A stretch of DNA of 40,761 nucleotides from Phycisphaerae bacterium (lineage in GTDB: Bacteria; Planctomycetota; Phycisphaerae; UBA1845). Under the pieces are notes generated by a model, which saw only the letters and a list, made by a program, of their open reading frames with translations, was not told the origin of the DNA and did not search any database. Numbering within the stretch: the first letter of the stretch is position 1; the number at the start of each line of letters is the position of its first letter. The DNA lies in the NCBI GenBank assembly GCA_029260135.1, contig JAJDDV010000184.1, forward strand, positions 1-40,761, in the 5' to 3' direction. This document shows positions 15,572 through 25,616 of the stretch, piece after piece. The position numbers were made by a program, and so were the translations under genes.

Positions 15572-16507
15572 TCACGGCTCACACGAGAACCGAAACGAAT
15601 CGTCAAGGTCGATCGGAAGTATGAGCGTTTGGATTCCTTGGCTGCGCGCGTTGCCGCACGTCGTATCGCGCCTGGTCGGGTCGTTCACGAACCCATCCGC
15701 GTATTCCGCGTTGAAGACCGGCTTGCCGGCGTCGATGAAGGGCGCCAGCGCATCACACTCGTCGAACTCGTGACACTGTTCGTTCACGCTGAAGTCGAAG
15801 TGGTCGACGAGCCGGGGGATCTGGTCGAGGTCGTTCTTGAGCCCCACCGCCAGGCCCCGCTCGTGCGCGGCGTTTGCGATGAGGCGGTTGAAGGCGAGTT
15901 GGTCGGCGGCGGTCAGGTCAAAGCCGGTGTCGTTGGCGTATCCATCCACGTTGTCCGGTTCGACGCCGTCGCAGCCCTTCTCCACAGCCACATCGAGCCG
16001 GTCAAGCATGATCGCCCGAACGTTGGCCGACCGAATGTCGAGCCAGCGCTCATCGGCGAAGTCGTCGAGAGTCTCCCCAAGTTCCACCGGCAAAAAGCGG
16101 TCCGCATCGTCACGGAAATCCTCGTAGCTACCGGCAGAGAAGTAGCAGATCACCCGTCGACCCTGCTGCTGCAGGTCGGCGATCAGCGACGTGGGTGTAT
16201 CGAACAGGTCGAGGTCGTAGACATCAACGTCGTAGGATGTGTTGATTTGGCCGTCACCGCCCGGTTGGAGCTGCCACTGCCAGGTTGTTGTCACACCGGG
16301 TTTATACCAATCGCCGAACGTAACGGGTGGTGCGTTAGGTTCAGGCGGCGCACCGTTGTTGCCGCTTGCACCTTCGCTTACGGGTTTGCTCGGACATCCA
16401 GTAGCGAGTGCTCCCGCAACACAGCAGGCGCACACGCTGCAAGCCGCCCCCTCAAGCCAAACGCGCCGCGGGGTCTTACGCTGCAGTCCGCACCGGTTAT
16501 TACCCAT
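15572..16507 (-). CDS. GH114-like glycosidase lipoprotein (endo-alpha-1,4-polygalactosaminidase family)
   Basis: The product has about 311 residues. The N-terminal signal ends in a lipobox-like ALATGC, so it is probably a lipoprotein. The mature part begins with a disordered linker, then a GH114/TM1410-type TIM barrel: TTWQWQLQPG, DVDVYDLDLFD, RVICYFSAGSYEDFR, DERWLDIRSANVRAIM, KGCDGVEPDNVDGY, then HERGLAVGLKND and FDFSVNEQCHEFDEC. The acidic residues of VEPDNVD and NEQC are the likely catalytic ones by family. Known members act on galactosaminogalactan-type exopolysaccharide. ATG 16507 is preferred over an in-frame GTG at 16528. It sits between the two topoisomerase VI subunit genes, 44 bp after subunit B, with no functional link evident. 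Confidence 0.85.
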   Translation of the reverse strand: MGNNRCGLQRKTPRRVWLEGAACSVCACCVAGALATGCPSKPVSEGASGNNGAPPEPNAPPVTFGDWYKPGVTTTWQWQLQPGGDGQINTSYDVDVYDLDLFDTPTSLIADLQQQGRRVICYFSAGSYEDFRDDADRFLPVELGETLDDFADERWLDIRSANVRAIMLDRLDVAVEKGCDGVEPDNVDGYANDTGFDLTAADQLAFNRLIANAAHERGLAVGLKNDLDQIPRLVDHFDFSVNEQCHEFDECDALAPFIDAGKPVFNAEYADGFVNDPTRRDTTCGNARSQGIQTLILPIDLDDSFRFSCEP

Positions 16508-16551
16508 TGAATTGACCCAGAAAAGCACGTTGCCGCAGTCAGCCGCACGCG

Positions 16552-18429
16552 CTAACGCTTCCGTTTCGTCTTCTTTGTTCCACGACCGGACGATCGCTTG
16601 CCCTTCGCCTTCATTGGTGATATCGAGTTGGCCACTTCAGTGAACAGAGTCCCGTTGTCTTCCTCGCCGCCCTCCCGATCCACCACGATCGTGTCCGCCA
16701 GGCCCAGGTCGTTTCCGGGCTGTTGCTTCTTCTTCTTGATCACCTTGCCGTGGTCGTCGAACTCCATATCCGCTTGTGCGGTGTAGGTCTTCGACAACGT
16801 CACCAACGACCTTCGGAACTCCTCCTTGTTGATCACCGCCATCGAGCGCGTGGCTTCAACCACTTCGTCGATGTAGCGCGTGAAGACATCGCGCCGCTTG
16901 GAGTGGGCAACCTTCTTGCGTTTGCGGCGCAGCAAGATCCCCAGCCGCCGGCCACACTCGGCAATGCCGAGCTTCACCTCTTTGCGGATCTCGTCGTAGT
17001 CGGCGATCGCCTCCTTACCCTCCGAGATGAACGGCACCCACACACTGGCCATGTGAATCAGGATGACCATCGGCGCCTGCGGCATCGACCCCGAAGACTG
17101 CGAGAGGCTATAGTTGTTCCATTTGGTGTCGGTCACGGCTTTGAAGGTGCAGCAGGAACTCTGCTGATAGAGCAGCGGTACGCGATTCGCGAAGCGGATC
17201 ACGCGGGACTGCGTGCGTTCGCCCTTGCCGTTGCCGTTTTCGTCGCCGTCACGATGGTCGGAGCCCAGTTCTCCGCCATACGCCAGCCCGACCTCGATCT
17301 GAAACGGGTTGCCGCGATAGACGCTCGGCGGGCGCGTGCTGGCCGTGTAGAACTCGGCCTTGATCTCCTTCAAGAGCCCGGTCAGGATCGACTCCGCCCC
17401 GATCGGTGCCAGGCAATCGGTCGACGGTGCCTTGAGCTTGGTGTTCTGCAGCACCGTGTAGACGCGCTCAGCCACAGGAGGTGTGATCGTTCCGAGATAC
17501 GTACGCGTGGTGAGGCCCGCCCCGCCGCAGACCTTCTTCGCGACGGTCGGGCTGACGCGGGAGAACTCGCCGGCCAGGAACGGTCCGAGGTTTTTCGCGC
17601 CGCTCTCCTTGATCATCTTCATGAACGTGCCGAGTTCGATCCCGTAAGGGTGGGGTTTGATCTCGCGCGTTTCGTCGGGCAGTTCGTCCGTACCGCGCGG
17701 GAACTCGACGGTCGCACCGACGGGCGGGTGATAGACGAACTGTGCGTGCGGGTTGGCGATGGCCGTGAGCTCGAGGTATTCGTCGACGCTCTGGCGCCCC
17801 TTGTTGTACCCGGCCTGGAGTTCGATCGTCACCTGCGTACCGCGCGACCACTCCACCTCGATTTCCTGGTCGCGGATGATGTCCGGTTTGTTTTTTCGGG
17901 TATCGATGGCCAGCGTGTAGTCGTGCGCTTGCGCGCGGGGTCCCGTCTTGCTGAGGATGTGCACGGGTTTCCCCGTGGTGATCAGGCCGTACATGCCCGC
18001 GGCACTGATCCCGATTCCCTGCTGACCACGTGACATTTTCAGCCGGTGGAACTTCGATCCGTAGAGCAGCTTTCCGAAGATATTGGGGATTTGTTGCCTG
18101 ACGATTCCCGGACCGTTGTCGCGCACCATGACGGTGAAGCGATCCTGATCGACCTGTTTCACGCGAATGTCGATATCCGGAAGGATCCCCGCCTCTTCGC
18201 AGGCGTCGAGGCTGTTGTCGACCGCTTCCTTGACCGTTGTCAGCAGTGCTTTGCGCTTGTTGTCGAATCCGAGGAGGTGTCGGTTTTTCGCGAAGAACTC
18301 CGAGACGGAAATATCGCGCTGCTGCTTACCGAGAGCCTCGGCGCTGAGCCCTCGCCGCGTCGCACCGCCTTTCTTGGCTTCCGCGCGTGGGGTCGACGGG
18401 CGGCGTTTTGAAGGTTGTTTAGGTTGCAT
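16552..18429 (-). CDS. top6B: DNA topoisomerase VI subunit B (GHKL ATPase)
   Basis: The protein has about 625 residues from ATG 18429. It shows the GHKL motifs in order: EAVDNSLDACEEAG (N box), VRDNGPGI (G1) and MSRGQQGIGISAAGM (G2), with the LLYGSKFHRLK stretch typical of Top6B. A transducer domain carries NRVPLLYQQSSCC and ITPPVAERVYTVLQ. The C-terminus is basic and low-complexity (KAKGKRSSGRGTKKTKRKR). By family it binds ATP and gates DNA cleavage by subunit A. The frame stays open to 18540; I chose 18429 because the upstream part is not conserved. It is divergent from the second dnaA. Topoisomerase VI is uncommon in bacteria, and here it coexists with gyrB. Confidence 0.92.
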   Translation of the reverse strand: MQPKQPSKRRPSTPRAEAKKGGATRRGLSAEALGKQQRDISVSEFFAKNRHLLGFDNKRKALLTTVKEAVDNSLDACEEAGILPDIDIRVKQVDQDRFTVMVRDNGPGIVRQQIPNIFGKLLYGSKFHRLKMSRGQQGIGISAAGMYGLITTGKPVHILSKTGPRAQAHDYTLAIDTRKNKPDIIRDQEIEVEWSRGTQVTIELQAGYNKGRQSVDEYLELTAIANPHAQFVYHPPVGATVEFPRGTDELPDETREIKPHPYGIELGTFMKMIKESGAKNLGPFLAGEFSRVSPTVAKKVCGGAGLTTRTYLGTITPPVAERVYTVLQNTKLKAPSTDCLAPIGAESILTGLLKEIKAEFYTASTRPPSVYRGNPFQIEVGLAYGGELGSDHRDGDENGNGKGERTQSRVIRFANRVPLLYQQSSCCTFKAVTDTKWNNYSLSQSSGSMPQAPMVILIHMASVWVPFISEGKEAIADYDEIRKEVKLGIAECGRRLGILLRRKRKKVAHSKRRDVFTRYIDEVVEATRSMAVINKEEFRRSLVTLSKTYTAQADMEFDDHGKVIKKKKQQPGNDLGLADTIVVDREGGEEDNGTLFTEVANSISPMKAKGKRSSGRGTKKTKRKR

Positions 18430-18657
18430 CGTCTTGCGTCGTATAGACGCTGCCCCGCTGTTTGAGGTAAACGTCAAAGTGAGCTGCTCGCTCGGTGGGT
18501 TCGTTTTCGTCCCTGTGGGCCCGGCCGCCATCCTTGGCACTCCATTCTCTCGGCGGGCGCGCCACCGTGTGGCGACGCCGCAGCCATGTCGATCCTATCA
18601 AGGGCGCACGTCACTGCCAACCGGGCCGTCGCCACCTGTGAAATCTTCGTCTTTCTC

Positions 18658-18686
18658 TTGGCTTTTATCGGTCAATCAGCTACGAT
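18658..18686 (+). promoter_or_regulatory. Promoter of the second dnaA
   Basis: TTGGCT (18658-18663), a 17-bp spacer, then TACGAT (18681-18686). It lies inside the open frame upstream of ATG 18817, which argues against the longer N-terminus from 18586. The leader is about 125 nt. Confidence 0.55.
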
Positions 18687-18816
18687 CAGGCTTGGCGTGG
18701 AGGGACGGCTTCCCACGTTCCCGTCACGAGTTTCTGCGGCAGCGTCACGCGGAACTTTCGGGCCCGGTTGCACGATGGACGGGCTCGGCGTGTGGTTCCG
18801 GATCGTACAGCAACCA

Positions 18817-20136
18817 ATGCCCAAGGTCCCGACGGTCGTTTGGAATGACATTCTCGGCCAGGTTCGCACGAACCAGCCGCAGCTATCGCGTGGTTGGTTT
18901 TCCGACCTCGAACCGTCGGATCTCGACGGCGGCGTTCTGCATATTCGAACGTCTAACGAGGCTCAGACCCGGTACCTAAAGCAACACTGTGCTGCGGTTT
19001 TCTCCGAGGCGGCCCAGGCGGCGACCGGTCGCCTTGTGACGGTCTTGTTCGAAACACCGCCTCATCCGCAGGAATCCAAGGGGCTCAAGGGGCTTCCCTT
19101 TGACGATGACCAAGACCAGCTTCTGCTGAACCCTGACTACACCTTTGACCACTTTGTGACCGGCCCCTGCAACCGTCTCGCTCATGCTGCCGCACAGGCT
19201 ATTTCCGAGGAGCCCGGTCGAGCCTACAACCCGTTCTTCGTGTATGGCCCCGCCGGTCTCGGAAAAACACATCTCCTCCAAGCGATCTGCCACACCCTGC
19301 AGAACGGCGGGCGCCGGGCGACCAGCCTCTACATCTCCTGCGAGACGTTTATCAACCATTTTATCGAGGCTGTCGAACAGGGCGCACTGAACCAGTTCCG
19401 CTACCGCTATCGCCACGTAGACCTTCTCGTCATCGACGACATTCAGTTCCTCGCCGAACGCGAGCGTAGCCAGGAGGAGTTCTTCCACACGTTCAACACA
19501 CTGCACCAGTCTCAGAGGCAGATCGTCCTCTCGGCAGACTGCACGCCTTCCGAGATCCCCAGCCTCGAAGAACGCCTGGTCAGTCGATTCAACTCCGGGC
19601 TCGTGGCCCTCCTCGATCAGCCCTGCCTCGAGACCCGAATGGCCATCGTTCGCAAGAAGGCCAGACTACGCTGTATCGAAGTCCCCGAAGACGTCATTCG
19701 ATTCGTCGCCAGCCGGATTGACCGGAACATCCGCGAGCTGGAAGGCGCCCTGATCAAGATCGATGCCTTGAGTCAGACCCGATCAGGCGCCATCCACCTT
19801 GATCTCGCCCGTGACGCCCTCGGGCCGGGCCCGACCCGCTCTATTCCCATCCCCGACATTCTCGAAGCGGTCGCCCGCCGTCTCAACGTCAAGGTTTCCG
19901 ACCTCCAGAGCAAGAAACGCGCGAAGGTCGTCACACAGCCGCGACACATGTGCATGTATCTCGCTCGGCAACTGACCCCTCGAAGCCTCGAGGAGATCGG
20001 TGGCTACTTCGGGGGCCGCGACCACAGCACGGTCCTCCACGCGAGCCGAGCGATCGGGCAGGCTGCGGACAAGGACCCCCAGCTCCGCGCTCTGCTTGAC
20101 GAGATAGCCTCAGAGGTCAAAAATGGTGTTCACTGA
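18817..20136 (+). CDS. dnaA: Chromosomal replication initiator DnaA, second copy (dnaA-dnaN-gyrB cluster)
   Basis: The 439-residue DnaA has domain I with VVWNDILGQVRTNQPQLSRGWF, a short linker, Walker A GPAGLGKT (144-151), Walker B LLVIDDIQF (203-211), an arginine-finger motif LVSRF (254-258), sensor II NIRELEGALIKI, and domain IV with the canonical GGRDHSTVLHASRAI (from about 403). It therefore keeps the usual RDHSTV signature that the first copy lacks. The next genes, dnaN, a DciA-like gene and gyrB, form the classical origin cluster. ATG 18817 is chosen over an open frame to 18586 because a promoter lies within that extension and its sequence is not conserved. No Shine-Dalgarno sequence is seen. 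Confidence 0.93.
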   Translation: MPKVPTVVWNDILGQVRTNQPQLSRGWFSDLEPSDLDGGVLHIRTSNEAQTRYLKQHCAAVFSEAAQAATGRLVTVLFETPPHPQESKGLKGLPFDDDQDQLLLNPDYTFDHFVTGPCNRLAHAAAQAISEEPGRAYNPFFVYGPAGLGKTHLLQAICHTLQNGGRRATSLYISCETFINHFIEAVEQGALNQFRYRYRHVDLLVIDDIQFLAERERSQEEFFHTFNTLHQSQRQIVLSADCTPSEIPSLEERLVSRFNSGLVALLDQPCLETRMAIVRKKARLRCIEVPEDVIRFVASRIDRNIRELEGALIKIDALSQTRSGAIHLDLARDALGPGPTRSIPIPDILEAVARRLNVKVSDLQSKKRAKVVTQPRHMCMYLARQLTPRSLEEIGGYFGGRDHSTVLHASRAIGQAADKDPQLRALLDEIASEVKNGVH

Positions 20137-20293
20137 CCGTGCTGCGCCGTTCGATTCCCTGTCAGTAACAGGACCATCCGTCGGGGGGCGCCGGGACGCT
20201 GACCGTCGCTGTGCGTTCCGCCTCGGAACCTTACAGGGTTGCTCACAGTCAGATCGCGGATACACGGAGCGGGCTCGCGCCGTAGCTTTTGAC

Positions 20294-20336
20294 GCCGTAA
20301 GCGGTTACGCTTTACGGTTCCCTGTGTTCGCACAGG
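20294..20336 (+). terminator. Paired hairpins after the second dnaA
   Basis: CCGTAAGCG pairs with CGCTTTACGG (20294-20317, one bulge). It is followed by CCTGTG-TTCG-CACAGG (20321-20336), a 6-bp stem with a TTCG tetraloop, then GTTTG. A T-run is lacking, so this may be a weak terminator or an origin structure. Confidence 0.45.
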
Positions 20337-20337
20337 T

Positions 20338-20366
20338 TTGACATGATGACTACTACTACGAACTAT
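20338..20366 (+). promoter_or_regulatory. Possible promoter of dnaN
   Basis: A perfect TTGACA (20338-20343), then 17 bp, then aactat (20361-20366). A better -10-like TATAAG begins 3 bp further on. It overlaps the CTACTACTA tract. Confidence 0.4.
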
Positions 20367-20433
20367 AAGTTAAAAACCATACTCTCAAGAAGAACCACGG
20401 ACAGGCTCCCCTCATTTGAGGTACGATTCTCAC

Positions 20434-21540
20434 ATGAAACTTCGATTTAACCGTACGGAAGCCAGCGACGTTTTGTCGGCCATTTGCTCTGTGGCGGGAC
20501 AGCGAACAACCAAAGATATTCTCAAGTGTGTTCGGTTGGAAGCCCGCCCGGACGTGTTGATGCTGTCGGCGACGGACCTTGAGCTGAGTCTGCGCTGTGC
20601 CGTGGCGCAGGTCGAGGTCGAGGCGCCCGGCGACTCGTTGGTTGTTGCCGACACGCTGGCCAGAATCGTGCGGGAATGCGGCGATGAATTGCTTAGCATC
20701 GAGACCACGAAGAACCTGCTCGAGGTTCGCGGCGTCGGGAGTCACTTCCAGATTGTCACGCAGGACGTGGAAACGTTTCCGGCGGTTCCCACGATGGAGG
20801 GGGAACCGGATGTGACGATCGAGTACGGGGCGCTGCTGCGACTCGTCGAGCTGTCAGCGTTCGCCGCCGCCCATGAGAGCACGAGGTATGCGATCAACGG
20901 CGTACTCTGGGAGATCGAGGGTCCACGTCTTGTTCTCGCGGCGACCGATGGACGCCGCCTGGCCGTGGCGCGGGGCGAATTGGCGGGCGATGGCTTGACT
21001 GAGCAAAAGAGTGCGATCGTTCCGAGTAAGACGTTGGCGCTGCTGGGGCGCCTGCCCGTCGACAAGGACACTCGGGTCGGCATTCAACTGGCGGAGAACC
21101 AGTTGCTTCTCTCGCTCGGTCGGGCGAACATCAGCAGCTCTCTGGTGGAGGGGCGGTTCCCCAAGTATCAGGATGTGATTCCCAACGATTGCGATCGAGA
21201 GTTGCAGCTCAATACGGCGGAATTCCATAGCGCGTTGAAGCGGGCGGCGCTGTTGACCAACGAGGAATCCAAGGGGGTCCGGTTCGCGTTCTCCGAGGGG
21301 ACCTTGACCTTGTCGAGTCGGGCGCCGGAACAGGGAGAAGCCACCATCGCGCTACCGGTGGATTTTCAGGGGACCGAACTGGAGATCGGATTCAACCCGC
21401 AGTTCCTCCTCGACGTGCTCCGTGTGGTTCACGCCGATGAGGTGACACTCGCCTTCAAAGCGGAAAATCGACCGGGCGTGATTCGCTTGGGTGAAGCCTA
21501 TACCTACGTGGTGATGCCCGTGAATCTCGCGTCGGCCTAG
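20434..21540 (+). CDS. dnaN: DNA polymerase III beta subunit (sliding clamp)
   Basis: The 368-residue clamp has the normal family length, three repeated clamp domains, a typical start (MKLRFNRTEASDVLSAICSV) and an end matching the family (YTYVVMPVNLASA). SSLVEGRFPKYQDVIP and the TDGRRLAVARGEL loop are characteristic. It tethers polymerase III to DNA and serves as hub for repair enzymes. ATG 20434 has GAGGT at 20418-20422 (11-nt spacing); the frame runs a few codons upstream to a TTG. It is followed 14 bp later by the DciA-like gene. Confidence 0.95.
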   Translation: MKLRFNRTEASDVLSAICSVAGQRTTKDILKCVRLEARPDVLMLSATDLELSLRCAVAQVEVEAPGDSLVVADTLARIVRECGDELLSIETTKNLLEVRGVGSHFQIVTQDVETFPAVPTMEGEPDVTIEYGALLRLVELSAFAAAHESTRYAINGVLWEIEGPRLVLAATDGRRLAVARGELAGDGLTEQKSAIVPSKTLALLGRLPVDKDTRVGIQLAENQLLLSLGRANISSSLVEGRFPKYQDVIPNDCDRELQLNTAEFHSALKRAALLTNEESKGVRFAFSEGTLTLSSRAPEQGEATIALPVDFQGTELEIGFNPQFLLDVLRVVHADEVTLAFKAENRPGVIRLGEAYTYVVMPVNLASA

Positions 21541-21554
21541 GGAGAGACTGACCC

Positions 21555-24481
<2,927 letters not shown>

Positions 24482-24651
24482 GCGGGCGGGTCTCCAGAAA
24501 CGAACCCACCGTAGGCCCAGAAAACGGCCCAAAAGGAAGTAGGGCTTTATGGCTGTGGATCCCTGGGACGGCCTGGATGCCCTCGGCGTTTTCGGCAGGT
24601 TGAAGATCCTGATCGGACGTTAAAACCGGTAGTTTTTTGCTGACGATCACC

Positions 24652-24679
24652 TTGTAATTGCCGGTGGTATGGCTATACT
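24652..24679 (+). promoter_or_regulatory. Promoter of the PEP-CTERM gene
   Basis: TTGTAA (24652-24657), a 16-bp spacer, then TATACT (24674-24679). This is the best -10 in the window. The leader of about 85 nt carries a DnaA-box-like TTTTCCACA. Confidence 0.6.
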
Positions 24680-24736
24680 TTTACATGTGATATTGAGGGG
24701 CTAGCGCGCCGCCGCATACGGAACCGTGGAAATCGC

Positions 24737-24745
24737 TTTTCCACA
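24737..24745 (+). promoter_or_regulatory. DnaA-box-like TTTTCCACA
   Basis: Identical to the box at 7902-7910 and fitting TTWTNCACA. It lies 256 bp after gyrB and 27 bp before the GTG of the PEP-CTERM gene. Confidence 0.4.
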
Positions 24746-24771
24746 AGCCGGCGGCGGAGGGGGTAGATACA

Positions 24772-25479
24772 GTGAAGAACAAACTAACGACATCCGTTGC
24801 CGTACTGTTGCTCGCGTTCTGTGGAACGGCCAACGCCTCGGTCGTCATCGATTCCTTCGATCATGTCGGTGCGCCCGATCCCTGGCCTGTGACTGTGGAC
24901 CAAGCTGGCGCTTCGGCGACCGTGCTCGAGACGGGGCTTGCCACCGTCTTGGGCGGCGTGCGTACTACGACGTTGGGCGTCCAAGCGCTTGGCACGGCAC
25001 GGCTCGATAAGGTCGAGGTCGGCGTCTACTCGCCGCCCGGTATCCTTTCCTATGCGAGTTCCATCCTGGCCGATGGCAAACTGGACCTCCTCTACGACAA
25101 TGGCCCCGGTGGCTTGAATGTCGATCTTTCCAGCTATGCCTGGATCGAGATCGATCTTCTCGCGTTCGACCTGGCCAGCGGAAACCCCATGCCGGTGACC
25201 ATTACGCTGGCAGACGGCGCGAGCAGCTCCAGCTTGACACAGAGCGTTTCGACCGCCGGTCGACAATTGGTTATCTTCCCGTTTGCCAGCTTCACGAAGA
25301 CCGGACCATTCGATTTCAGCAGCATCGATGAAATTGATGTCAGCTTCGATCCTGAGTTCGGTGCCGACTTCCGCGTCGGTGAAATCCGCTCGGTCGTCCC
25401 CGAGCCCGCCACGCTCGGCCTCCTCGCGGTCGGCGCCGCGTTGACGACGCTACGGACGAAACGCCGCACCGCGGTCTAG
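24772..25479 (+). CDS. PEP-CTERM sorting-domain protein
   Basis: This 235-residue secreted protein has an N-terminal signal (KLTTSVAVLLLAFCGTANA) and a beta-rich body without an obvious catalytic motif. It closes with a sorting signal: VPEPATLGLLAVGAALTTL followed by RTKRRTAV, that is PEP, a hydrophobic helix and a basic end. By family it is recognised by an exosortase (none in this window) and delivered to the cell surface or extracellular matrix, often linked to exopolysaccharide. GTG 24772 has GGAGG about 11 nt upstream. It is a single-gene unit with its own promoter and a strong terminator at 25512. Confidence 0.9.
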   Translation: MKNKLTTSVAVLLLAFCGTANASVVIDSFDHVGAPDPWPVTVDQAGASATVLETGLATVLGGVRTTTLGVQALGTARLDKVEVGVYSPPGILSYASSILADGKLDLLYDNGPGGLNVDLSSYAWIEIDLLAFDLASGNPMPVTITLADGASSSSLTQSVSTAGRQLVIFPFASFTKTGPFDFSSIDEIDVSFDPEFGADFRVGEIRSVVPEPATLGLLAVGAALTTLRTKRRTAV

Positions 25480-25511
25480 TACGCCTCACTTTACCTCGAA
25501 CGAATACACAG

Positions 25512-25543
25512 AGGGCGGCGCAATTCGGTGCCGCCCTTTTTTT
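25512..25543 (+). terminator. Rho-independent terminator
   Basis: AGGGCGGC (25512-25519) pairs with GCCGCCCT (25530-25537), followed by a run of seven T. It ends the PEP-CTERM transcript. Confidence 0.95.
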
Positions 25544-25616
25544 GTGGCGTCTGTCCCCGAAGAACATGGCGTTGCCTTTCAGCGCACATCGGCGATGGGC
25601 ACAGAGGATGGAGGGG

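Larger units (their letters stand above)
20137..20433. promoter_or_regulatory. dnaA-dnaN intergenic region, candidate replication origin
   Basis: This 297-bp region starts GC-rich with hairpins and ends in an AT-rich tract (about 20337-20397). It contains gatgactactactacgaac; CTACTACTA (20350-20358) reads 3'-GATGATGAT-5' on the other strand, the known DnaA-trio form. Degenerate DnaA boxes lie upstream (TTGCTCACA near 20237 and GTTCGCACA near 20326), both 7 of 9 to TTWTNCACA. The position and the order box, GC-rich, trio, AT-rich match the unwinding region described for Bacillus subtilis. No perfect DnaA box is present, so this is a candidate only. Confidence 0.45.

Noticed and set aside
18586..18816. 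77-residue N-terminal extension of the second DnaA
   Set aside because: The sequence is not DnaA-like, and a TTGGCT-N17-TACGAT promoter lies inside it.
20147..20175. T-arm-like cgttcgattccc suggesting a tRNA
   Set aside because: No matching acceptor, D or anticodon arms around it.
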